A stretch of 64,000 nucleotides of DNA from an uncultured Roseibium sp. (lineage in GTDB: Bacteria; Pseudomonadota; Alphaproteobacteria; Rhizobiales; Stappiaceae). Position 1 is the stretch's first letter. Every line of letters begins with the position of its first letter. Location: the NCBI RefSeq assembly GCF_947494555.1, contig NZ_CANLVF010000008.1, forward strand, positions 110,537-174,536. The letters run 5' to 3'. The notes beneath the pieces were generated by a model. It was not told where the DNA came from, searched no databases, and was given only the letters and a program-made list of their open reading frames with translations. The translations under genes and the position numbers were made by a program. Shown here piece by piece: positions 48,001 through 56,628 of this stretch.

Positions 48001-50077
48001 GCAGGCTAGGACCTGGCATCTCGGCGATGATTATCAAAGCCTGGTGCTCGCCAGCTTGGGGGACTGCCTTCCCGAAGCGGTTTATTGGGGGCCTGCGCTT
48101 CCGGAACAGCAATCGTATCAGTCGCTTGCAGCCGCTGCAGTAACAGATGTCACGGGCGGCATGGTGGACCGGAATGCGCCCATCAGCCTGAACCCGGAAG
48201 CATCCCAGACCTTTCCCGGTCAGTCGGGACTGACCGGTCGGGACGCCGACGGCCAGCCGCTCACACCACGGTTTCGCTTTTCGAGCGAAACGGTGTCTGA
48301 GCACGGCCTGACGCTTGTTTATGCCGACACCGACCTCGATCTGAGCCTTGTCCTCGAACTGTCGATAGATCCGGAAACGTCGCTCTTGCAGATGCAAACC
48401 CATCTGGAAAGCGCACACAAGATTACGGTTGACTGGCTCGCAGCCCCGGTGCTCCCCGTTCCCGCCCATATGGGGGAAATGATCGAGTATTCCGGCCGCT
48501 GGTGCGCGGAGTTCCTGACGCGCAGACTTCCCTTTGCACCGGGAGCAAGAGTGCGGGACAACCGGACCGGCCGCACCGATCATGCGCACTTCCCCGCCCT
48601 GATTGTTTGTTCGAGCCAAACGAGCAATACGTCAGGAGAAGCCTACGCGTATCACTACGGATGGTCCGGCGGTCACAGGATGGTCGCAGAGGAACTGGCC
48701 GACGGACGGCGCCAGGTCCAGTTCGGTCATGCATCCGCAAGCATGAAAAAGAACCATGCATTCCGGACGGCACCACTCTTCGCCACTTATTCCGGCACCG
48801 GTTTCAACGGCGCCGCGGTGCGTTTCCAAAGATACGTCAGGAACCAGCTGGTTTCCGGTGCGAAAATGCCGCGCCCGGTCCATTATAATTGCTGGGAAGC
48901 CGTATATTTCGATCACAAGCTTGACGAACTGAAGTCAATTGCCTCCAGGGCGGCGGACCTGGGGGCCGAGCGTTTTGTGCTGGACGATGGATGGTTCGGC
49001 CAAAGGGACGATGACACATCCTCCCTTGGTGACTGGGTCGTCGACAAGCGGAAATACCCCGACGGGCTTAAACCGCTCATCGACCACGTCAAATCGCTCG
49101 GACTCGAATTCGGCATCTGGTTCGAACCAGAGATGATCAACGAAAACAGCGACCTGTTCCGGGCGCATCCTGATTGGGTTCTGGGATCGGCCGATCAGCC
49201 GAAGGGTCGGCAGCAACTTGTCCTCGATATGTCGCGCGAGGACGTACATGACTATCTGTTCAATTGCATCGCCAAGGTGCTTTCGGAAAATGATATCGGC
49301 TACATCAAATGGGACCACAATCGCGTTTTGCCCGTAGTCGATGCGGCTCAAACCGAAGGGCTCTACACCCTCATCGATCGCCTGCGCGCGGACTTTCCAC
49401 ATGTCGAGATCGAAAGCTGCGCTTCTGGCGGCGGCAGGGTCGATTTCGGAATTTTGAAGCGGACGCACAGGGTCTGGCTCTCGGACAGCAACGACGCCCT
49501 CGAACGGCAGCGCATTCAGCATGACGCGTCCCTGTTTCTTCCCGCAAGCGTGACAGGATCGCATGTCGGCCCGCGTGTCAGCCACACATCGGGCCGCACG
49601 ATAAACGGCAAGTTTCGTGCCTGGACGGCAGCTCAACGGCATATGGGTTTCGAAATGGACCCTCGGGAATTGTCTGATGAGGAAGCAGACATCCTGAAAT
49701 CGGTCACCAGCTGGTGGAAGGCAAACAGGGACTGGATGGCAACGGCCGACATTTTGCGCCTGGACAGCGCAGATCCGGCATTGTTCGCAGAGCAGCAACT
49801 GGCAGAGGACGGCGGCCGTTTTGTTGTCTTTGCAGCACTCGTGCGTCCTTCGAACCAGATTTTGCAATACCCGTTGCGGCTGACCGGCCTCGACAAAAAC
49901 GCACTCTATAGGATCACGCTGATCAATCGTGCCGAGGCGCCGGGCCTGTCCCGCGGGTCTCCGCTCCTGAAGAAAAATGACCTAGAGGCAAGCGGGCAGT
50001 ATCTCATGTCGCATGGTCTCATTTTGCCCTGGCGCTTCCCGGAAACGATCTGGGTTCTGGAAGCAAAACGGCTCTGA
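48001..50077 (+). CDS. Alpha-galactosidase (GH36)
   Basis: VHYNCWEAVYFDH, FVLDDGWFGQRDDDTSSLGDWVVDKRKYPDGLKPLIDHVKSLGLEFGIWFEPEMINENSDL, YIKWDHNR. Confidence 0.95.
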
Positions 50078-50140
50078 ACAGACAAGAATTTGCCGGCACA
50101 GTGTTTTGAGGTGCCGTGGCAAAACAGAAGGGAGCGTCAT

Positions 50141-50905
50141 ATGCACGCAAACTATCCTGACCTGAAAGGCCAGTCGGTCTTCATTACCGGCGGCGGTTCC
50201 GGCATCGGCGCGGAACTCACAAGCGGATTTTTGGCCCAGGGTGCAAAGGTTGCCTTCGTCCAACGTTCGGATGCGACAGAATTTTGCGATGAGATGGAGC
50301 GCCTGCACGGCAACCGACCGCTGTTTCTGCCTTGCGATATCTCCAATATTGGCCAGCTTAAAGGCGCAATCGACAAGGCTGCCGAAGCGCACGACGCTAT
50401 TACGGTGCTTGTCAACAACGCCGCCAACGACAAACGCCACGCAACGGAAGAAGTGGATGAGGAATTCTGGGATTGGTCCCAGGCCATTAATCTGAAGGCC
50501 TATTTCTTTGCATGTCAGCATGTAGTTGCGGGAATGCGCGCGGCCGGAGGCGGATCGATCGTCAATTTCACGTCGATTTCGTATATGATGGGCAATGCAG
50601 GCTATGCCTCATACACGACTGCCAATTCCGGGATTAACGGAATGACGCGGAGCCTTGCCCGCGAGTTTGGTCCGGAAAACATCCGGGTCAATGCCATCGC
50701 ACCCGGCTGGGTGCTGACACAAAAACAAAAAGACATGTGGGTGACGCCGGAAGCACTCGCGGCGCATATTGACCGCCAGTGCCTGAAGTTTGAATTAGCG
50801 CCTGAAGACATGGTCGATCCCGTCCTGTTCCTGGCATCGAAGACCAGCAGGGGCATGACAGGGCAAGCGATCGTCGTCGACGGTGGAGTAGTGGTGACGG
50901 GATGA
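50141..50905 (+). CDS. SDR family oxidoreductase, candidate galactose 1-dehydrogenase
   Basis: VFITGGGSGIGAEL, LVNNAAN, INGMTRSLAREFGPENIRVNAIAPGW; YTTAN in place of YxxxK; operon context. Confidence 0.82.
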   Translation: MHANYPDLKGQSVFITGGGSGIGAELTSGFLAQGAKVAFVQRSDATEFCDEMERLHGNRPLFLPCDISNIGQLKGAIDKAAEAHDAITVLVNNAANDKRHATEEVDEEFWDWSQAINLKAYFFACQHVVAGMRAAGGGSIVNFTSISYMMGNAGYASYTTANSGINGMTRSLAREFGPENIRVNAIAPGWVLTQKQKDMWVTPEALAAHIDRQCLKFELAPEDMVDPVLFLASKTSRGMTGQAIVVDGGVVVTG

Positions 50906-51822
50906 GCCTTCAGGCAAAAGCGGACTGGATCGCGGTGGATTGGGGCACAACCAATCTGCGCGCCTGGGCGCTTGATTCTCAAGACAATATCATCGCCCAT
51001 CGCAGCTCAAGCAAAGGGATGAGCAGTCTTGAAAAAGACGAGTTCGAACCGACCCTGCTTGAACTGATTGGTGACCTCATTCGTCCCGCCGGCAAAACTG
51101 CCGTCGTGATCTGCGGCATGGCCGGGTCCCGTCAGGGCTGGGCGGAGGCCCCCTATAAAACAACCCCCTGCGCACCGCCTGCCCTCAAAGACGCAACCAC
51201 AGTCCGTTCTTTGGATGAGCGCCTCGACGTGCGCATTCTGCCCGGCATCAAGCAACCTGATCCGGCCGATGTCATGCGCGGCGAGGAAACCCAGATTGCC
51301 GGTTTTCTGTCGGAAAACGCCGGGTTCTCGGGAACCCTTTGTTTGCCGGGAACACACTCGAAATGGGTCAGGCTCCAGGACGGTATCGTAGAGCATTTCA
51401 GGACCTGCATGACGGGGGAAATGTTCGCACTCCTTTCCGCGCGCTCCGTCCTGCAACACAGCCTCTCGCCGAAGGAAATGGATCAAACCGCGTTTGACGA
51501 GGCTGTTGAGCAGGTTGCCGGTCGCCCACAGTCGATCGCTACAAGCCTCTTCGGTATCCGCGCTGGTGGTCTTGTTGCCGGCTTGTCACCGCAATCGGCC
51601 AGGGGGCGTCTTTCGGGTCTGTTGATTGGCGCTGAACTCGCCGCGGTGAGAGATGAGTTTGATCTTTCAGCCGTCATCCTGCTGGGGAGCGACCAGATTG
51701 CCACGGCATACCAGAGGGCGCTTGCCCGCCTCGGACACAAGTCCGAAGTGATCAACGCTGAGGCCACCACGCTGAATGGCCTTGCGCTTGCCTATTCTTC
51801 CTATTCAAAGGTTTCCTCATGA
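50902..51822 (+). CDS. dgoK: 2-dehydro-3-deoxygalactonokinase
   Basis: WIAVDWGTTNLRAWALD, GMAGSRQGWAEAPY, LCLPGTHSKWVRLQDG, TGEMFALLS. Confidence 0.93.
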   Translation: MSLQAKADWIAVDWGTTNLRAWALDSQDNIIAHRSSSKGMSSLEKDEFEPTLLELIGDLIRPAGKTAVVICGMAGSRQGWAEAPYKTTPCAPPALKDATTVRSLDERLDVRILPGIKQPDPADVMRGEETQIAGFLSENAGFSGTLCLPGTHSKWVRLQDGIVEHFRTCMTGEMFALLSARSVLQHSLSPKEMDQTAFDEAVEQVAGRPQSIATSLFGIRAGGLVAGLSPQSARGRLSGLLIGAELAAVRDEFDLSAVILLGSDQIATAYQRALARLGHKSEVINAEATTLNGLALAYSSYSKVSS

Positions 51823-52433
51823 GCCGGAATCTTATCGCAATCCTGCGGGGCTTGACCCCACCTGAGGCATTGCCTATCGCTGAATGCCTGATCGACGCTG
51901 GCATCACCCGCATCGAAGTTCCGTTGAACTCTCCGGATCCCTTCAAGAGCATCGAATCCATGGTCAAAGCGTATTCTGACCGTGCTGAGATTGGCGCTGG
52001 AACCGTTCTGACACCCGAACAGGTGCTTGAAGTCAAGTCGGCGGGCGGAACCTTGATTGTTTCGCCTGATTGCAATCCCGACGTAATTCTCGCCACGAAA
52101 GCGGAGGACATGTCCTCTTTTCCGGGGGTCATGACCCCGAGCGAGTGTTTTACGGCTCTGCGCTGTGGAGCGGACGGACTGAAATTCTTTCCTGCATCCC
52201 TGATCGGGCCCGACGGACTGAAAGCCATGCTCGCGGTTTTACCGAAGGAAACCCCGACCTATGCGGTCGGTGGCGCCGGTCCGGACAATTTCGGGGCCTG
52301 GTTTCAGGCAGGCGCGACAGGATTCGGGATCGGAACCGCCCTCTATAAACCGGGCCTCACCGTCGCGGACGTCAAGGAACGCGCCGCGCAGATTGTCAGC
52401 GCCTATGACACTGCCGTCTCAGCCAGCGGATAA
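51819..52433 (+). CDS. dgoA: 2-dehydro-3-deoxy-6-phosphogalactonate aldolase
   Basis: LIAILRGLTPPEALPIAECLIDAGITRIEVPLNSPDP, IGAGTVLTPEQV, LKFFPASLIGPDGLKAM. Confidence 0.94.
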   Translation: MSRNLIAILRGLTPPEALPIAECLIDAGITRIEVPLNSPDPFKSIESMVKAYSDRAEIGAGTVLTPEQVLEVKSAGGTLIVSPDCNPDVILATKAEDMSSFPGVMTPSECFTALRCGADGLKFFPASLIGPDGLKAMLAVLPKETPTYAVGGAGPDNFGAWFQAGATGFGIGTALYKPGLTVADVKERAAQIVSAYDTAVSASG

Positions 52434-52438
52434 TAATA

Positions 52439-53278
52439 ATGACAAACATATTTGACGAGCGGCCCTGTACGCTCGGCGAGGGACCGCTTTGGCACCCGGA
52501 ACGCCAGCAGCTTTTCTGGTTCGACGTCCTGAACCGGCGTCTGTTGTCACGGGAAAATGGCACGACCAAATCCTGGGATTTTGACGAGTATGTTTCGGCC
52601 GCTGGCTGGGTCAGCAAGTCGGAGTTGATGATCGCGAGCGCGAGCCAGCTCTTTCTGTTCAACCTTGACACCGAAGCCAGAATGAAACTGTGCACACTGG
52701 AAGCGGATGATCCTGTTACCAGATCGAATGACGGCCGCGCTGACCCCAAGGGCGGGTTCTGGATCGGCACGATGGGGATCAATGCCGAACAAGGCAAAGG
52801 CGCGATTTACCGCTACTACCGTGGCGAACTGCGACGGCTTTACTCCGGCATCACGATCACCAACGCGATCTGCTTTTCGCCCGATGGGCAAAAAGCCTAC
52901 TTCGCCGATACGGCAACCCAGACAATTCAACAAGTTGTCCTCGACGACAACGGATGGCCTACGGCAACACCCACGCTCTTCACCGACCTTTCGAAGGAAG
53001 GACACAATCCCGACGGCGCCGTTGTCGACAGCGAAGGTTACCTCTGGAACGCACAATGGGGTGCCAACCGTGTCGCGCGATATACGCCGAACGGCAGCTT
53101 TGTTGAGGAAGTTTCGTTCCGCGCGCGGCAGATCTCCTGTCCGGCATTCGGAGGTGCAGACCTTCAAACCCTGTTCGCAACCTCGGCCGCAGTGGGTCTG
53201 AACGGCGACTGGGAAGGCAAAACCTATTTCGCCCAGGTGTCTGCACGCGGGCAAGCGGAGCACCGCGTCATTCTTTGA
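52439..53278 (+). CDS. SMP-30/gluconolactonase-like lactonase (candidate galactonolactonase)
   Basis: LGEGPLWHPERQQLFWFDV, SNDGRADPKGGFWIGTMG, NAICFSPDGQKAYFADT. Confidence 0.92.
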   Translation: MTNIFDERPCTLGEGPLWHPERQQLFWFDVLNRRLLSRENGTTKSWDFDEYVSAAGWVSKSELMIASASQLFLFNLDTEARMKLCTLEADDPVTRSNDGRADPKGGFWIGTMGINAEQGKGAIYRYYRGELRRLYSGITITNAICFSPDGQKAYFADTATQTIQQVVLDDNGWPTATPTLFTDLSKEGHNPDGAVVDSEGYLWNAQWGANRVARYTPNGSFVEEVSFRARQISCPAFGGADLQTLFATSAAVGLNGDWEGKTYFAQVSARGQAEHRVIL

Positions 53279-53332
53279 CCAAAAACAGGAATACTCTGGC
53301 CGCCGATCGCCCTTGAACCAGGTCACCTGCGG

Positions 53333-53438
53333 TTGTCATCGCTGCGAAGGCAGGGATCCGGTACAATTCCGCAAAGACCAACCTGACTTCAGGACGAGTG
53401 GCCGCCCGGCCCTGGCGCGCTGTCGCCGACCGGGACAA
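53333..53438. repeat. Dispersed intergenic repeat, divergent family A-like copy
   Basis: TTGTCATCGCTGCGAAGGCAGGGATCC...CCGACCGGGACAA between SMP-30 and beta-galactosidase genes. Confidence 0.5.
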
Positions 53439-53460
53439 CAAATTTGATGAGAGAAGCCAG

Positions 53461-55362
53461 ATGAAGCGCACGCTAGGGACCTGCTACTATCCAGAGCACT
53501 GGCCGGAAGAGATGTGGGAAGCCGACGCCCGCCGCATGGCGGAAACAGGCCTGACCTGGGTACGGATCGGCGAATTTGCGTGGTCGCGGCTGGAGCCTTC
53601 TCCCGGTGACCTTCAGTTTGACTGGATGGACCGGTCCATCGGAATTTTGGGTGCGGCGGGATTGAAGGTCGTTCTCGGCACACCGACGGCAACGCCCCCC
53701 AGATGGCTTGTCGACAAACATCCCGACATGATCGCGCTGGATGCAAACGGAAATCCAAGAGGTTTCGGCTCTCGTCGCCATTACTGCTTTTCGCATCAGG
53801 GATACCGGGAAGAAAGCGACCGGATCGTCCGGCTGTTTGCCGAACGTTATGGCTACAACCCCTATGTTGCCGCATGGCAGACCGACAACGAATACGGCTG
53901 CCACGACACGACGCATTCCTATACGCCTGCCGCGCTCAACGCGTTCAGGTCGTGGCTCAAGGACCGTTACGGAGCCATCGACGCCCTCAATCGTGCCTGG
54001 GGCAACGTCTTCTGGTCGATGGAATATGGTTCATTCGGCGAAATCGGACTGCCCAATCTGACCGTGACCGAACCAAACCCGTCTCATGTGCTGGCATTCC
54101 GCCGCTTTTCTTCAGATCAGGTCGCAAGTTTCAATCGGCGCCAGGTGGAAATCATCCGCGAATATTCCAAAGCACCGACCAGCCACAATTTCATGGGCCG
54201 GATCACGGAATTCGACCATTTCAAGGTTGGTGACGATCTTGATATCGCGACCTGGGACAGTTACCCGCTCGGGTTCCTGGAAGACAGGGTCGGAGCGGAT
54301 GAACAGCATCAGCGGACCTACGCCCGTCAGGGCGATCCGGATTTCCAGGCGTTGCATCACGACCTTTACCGGGCAGTCGGCAGGGGACGCTGGTGGGTCA
54401 TGGAGCAGCAGCCGGGGCCGGTCAACTGGGCGCCGTATAATCCCGCCCCAATGCCCGGGATGATGCGCCTGTGGGCCTGGGAAGCCTATGCACATGGTGC
54501 CGAAGCCGTCTGTTATTTCCGCTGGCGCCAGGCCCCCTTTGCCCAGGAACAGATGCATGCCGGCATGCTTCGCCCCGACAATGCGGACGCACCTGCACTG
54601 ACTGAAGCCAGGCAGGTTGCAGATGAGCTACGCGATGCCCCGGATGTCTCGATCAAACAGGCACCGGTTGCGCTGATCTATGACTACGATGCCGATTTCG
54701 CCTGGGCCACCCAGCCGCATGGTGCAGGTCTCAACTACTTCCAGATCGTGTTCGACGTCTACAAGGCGCTCAGAAAACTCGGACTGTCCATCGATATCCT
54801 CCGGGCCGACACACGCGACTTCTCGGGTTACAAGCTCGTGCTTGCCCCCGGCATGATCTACATGCCCCAGGACTTGAAGCGCGCGCTCGCAGAAACTGAA
54901 GCCCATGTCGTGATCGGGCCACGGACCGCGGCGCGCAACGCCGATATGGTCATCCCGGTTCCACTGCCTCCCGATATGCCCAACGTCGATGTCACCGTCG
55001 CGCGGGTTGAAAGCGTTCGACCCGATATGCCGATGCCGTTGAAGGGCGGCGGATGCTTTGTCGGCTATCGCGAGGAGCTCGAAGGTTCTGCCGAAGTTGT
55101 CATGACACTCGAAGATGGTCAGATCGCCGTCATGCGGTCTGAAAACATGACCTATGTTGGCGGTGCCTGCGACGAGACAGCTTGGATGCACCTTCTTTCC
55201 GGGCTTTGTCAGCAGACCGGACTTGAGACGATCGCGCTCGAGGGCGGCGTTCGCTGCCGGGAAACAGCCAGCCAGAGGATCTGGGTCAATTACGGTTCGG
55301 AACCTGCCGAAACGCCGGTCGGTCGGATCGAGGCGGCCGGTGTTCTTTTCGAAAATCTCTAG
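53461..55362 (+). CDS. Beta-galactosidase (GH42)
   Basis: TCYYPEHWPEEMWEADARRMAETGLTWVRIGEFAWSRLEP, WQTDNEYGCHDT, WVMEQQPGPVNWAPYNP. Confidence 0.95.
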   Translation: MKRTLGTCYYPEHWPEEMWEADARRMAETGLTWVRIGEFAWSRLEPSPGDLQFDWMDRSIGILGAAGLKVVLGTPTATPPRWLVDKHPDMIALDANGNPRGFGSRRHYCFSHQGYREESDRIVRLFAERYGYNPYVAAWQTDNEYGCHDTTHSYTPAALNAFRSWLKDRYGAIDALNRAWGNVFWSMEYGSFGEIGLPNLTVTEPNPSHVLAFRRFSSDQVASFNRRQVEIIREYSKAPTSHNFMGRITEFDHFKVGDDLDIATWDSYPLGFLEDRVGADEQHQRTYARQGDPDFQALHHDLYRAVGRGRWWVMEQQPGPVNWAPYNPAPMPGMMRLWAWEAYAHGAEAVCYFRWRQAPFAQEQMHAGMLRPDNADAPALTEARQVADELRDAPDVSIKQAPVALIYDYDADFAWATQPHGAGLNYFQIVFDVYKALRKLGLSIDILRADTRDFSGYKLVLAPGMIYMPQDLKRALAETEAHVVIGPRTAARNADMVIPVPLPPDMPNVDVTVARVESVRPDMPMPLKGGGCFVGYREELEGSAEVVMTLEDGQIAVMRSENMTYVGGACDETAWMHLLSGLCQQTGLETIALEGGVRCRETASQRIWVNYGSEPAETPVGRIEAAGVLFENL

Positions 55363-55455
55363 AAGGTCTTTCCGCCGAACGGTATGGGTTCCTTTGGCAG
55401 TCCATCATTACCGGATTTGTTTCACGACTTTGCGGGTGATCCTCTGGTCCTCTGC

Positions 55456-55585
55456 TTGTCATTCCGGCCGAAGCGCAGCGGAAGGCCGGAAACCAGTAAA
55501 CCCTTGTCTGTCCGTCTTTTCTCAACCGGCCAGATGGAATTCTGGATCCCGGTCTTGCCGGTTACGCAGCAAACCGGGATGACAA
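55456..55585. repeat. Dispersed intergenic palindromic repeat, family A, copy 2 (inverted relative to copy 1)
   Basis: TTGTCATTCCGGCCGAAGCGCAGCGGAAGGCCGGAAACC...GGATCCCGGTCTTGCCG...CCGGGATGACAA; reverse complement matches 8918-9039. Confidence 0.8.
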
Positions 55586-55651
55586 TTGGGAAGCAGAAAC
55601 GAACAGGAGACTTTGCATTGGGGCTTGCAGTTTTTGCCCTCAATGTTCGCC

Positions 55652-55750
55652 TCATTTCGCGCCGCTCTTGGTCGGCTGCCGGATAATCGTCTTAAAAGAC
55701 TCAACACCCTTTAGGCCGGACACCAGATGCCGCCGGTTGAAGATAACGGC
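55652..55750 (-). pseudogene. C-terminal remnant of a FrnE/DsbA-like paralog
   Basis: Minus-strand reading AVIFNRRHLVSGLKGVESFKTIIRQPTKSGAK* versus intact gene AVIFNRRHLVTGAQGVDAYESIIRQLLAGEAA*; in-frame TGA just upstream. Confidence 0.85.
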
Positions 55751-55795
55751 GCGGATGGCTCAATGCAGAACGTTGACGATCAAAGTCATTCAGTT

Positions 55796-55898
55796 CGTCA
55801 TCCCGGGCGCAGCGAAGCGAAGACCCGGGAACGGGGAGCCATAGAGGGTCTCTTGGCTCACCGGTCCCGGCTCGCGCTTACGCTTGGCCTGGATGACG
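55796..55898. repeat. Intergenic palindromic repeat, family C
   Basis: CGTCATCCCGGGCGCAGCGAAGCGAAGACCCGGG...GGTCCCGGCTCGCGCTTACGCTTGGCCTGGATGACG. Confidence 0.65.
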
Positions 55899-55964
55899 AC
55901 GGAGAATTGGATATCTGGTAGTGAGTAACACGCAGATCTGCAGTTCAAACCGTCATTCCTGACC

Positions 55965-56612
55965 TCAGGCGGCCTCACCCGCCAGCAATTGCCGGATGAT
56001 CGATTCATAAGCGTCGACGCCCTGTGCACCCGTTACCAGATGCCGCCGGTTGAAGATCACGGCCGGAACACCTTGGATCCCGTTCTGTGTCCAGAACGTT
56101 TCTTCCTGCCTCACCTGATCCGCATAACGGCCGTCTTCCAGGACACTCAATGCGACTGCTCTGTCGAGACCGACGTTATGTGCGACATCAGCCAGAACAT
56201 GATCATCGTTGAGATCCCGTCGATCCCGGAAATAGGCGGTGAACAAAGCCATTTTGAGAACGTGTTCCTTGCCCTCGCTCGCGGCCCAGTGCAACAGTTG
56301 ATGTGCCTTGAATGTATTCACCATCTGCATGTCTTCGGTGAACTTGAACTCAAAGCCCAGTCCGCTTCCAATCTCCGTCAGGCGCTTGCGCGCATCTTCG
56401 GATTGCTCTTTTGTCGACCCGTATTTGCGCATGATGTGATCGCGCAGGTTTTCGCCTTCGGCCGGCATATCCGGATTGAGTTCGAAAGGGTGCCATTTTA
56501 CGCTTGCGGAGGCCTGTGTCCGCTGTATGGCCTGTTCCAGCTGCTTGAAACCGACAATACACCAGGGACAGACAACATCGGAGACGATATCGATCTGAAG
56601 AACCTCGTCCAT
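55965..56612 (-). CDS. DsbA family / FrnE-like oxidoreductase
   Basis: LQIDIVSDVVCPWCIVGFKQLEQAI (CPWC motif); start set to ATG 56612. Confidence 0.88.
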   Translation of the reverse strand: MDEVLQIDIVSDVVCPWCIVGFKQLEQAIQRTQASASVKWHPFELNPDMPAEGENLRDHIMRKYGSTKEQSEDARKRLTEIGSGLGFEFKFTEDMQMVNTFKAHQLLHWAASEGKEHVLKMALFTAYFRDRRDLNDDHVLADVAHNVGLDRAVALSVLEDGRYADQVRQEETFWTQNGIQGVPAVIFNRRHLVTGAQGVDAYESIIRQLLAGEAA

Positions 56613-56628
56613 ATCAAGATCTGATAAA

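Noticed and set aside
47129-48619. 496-aa minus ORF opposite MalG/alpha-galactosidase
   Set aside because: Antisense shadow ORF across two real genes.
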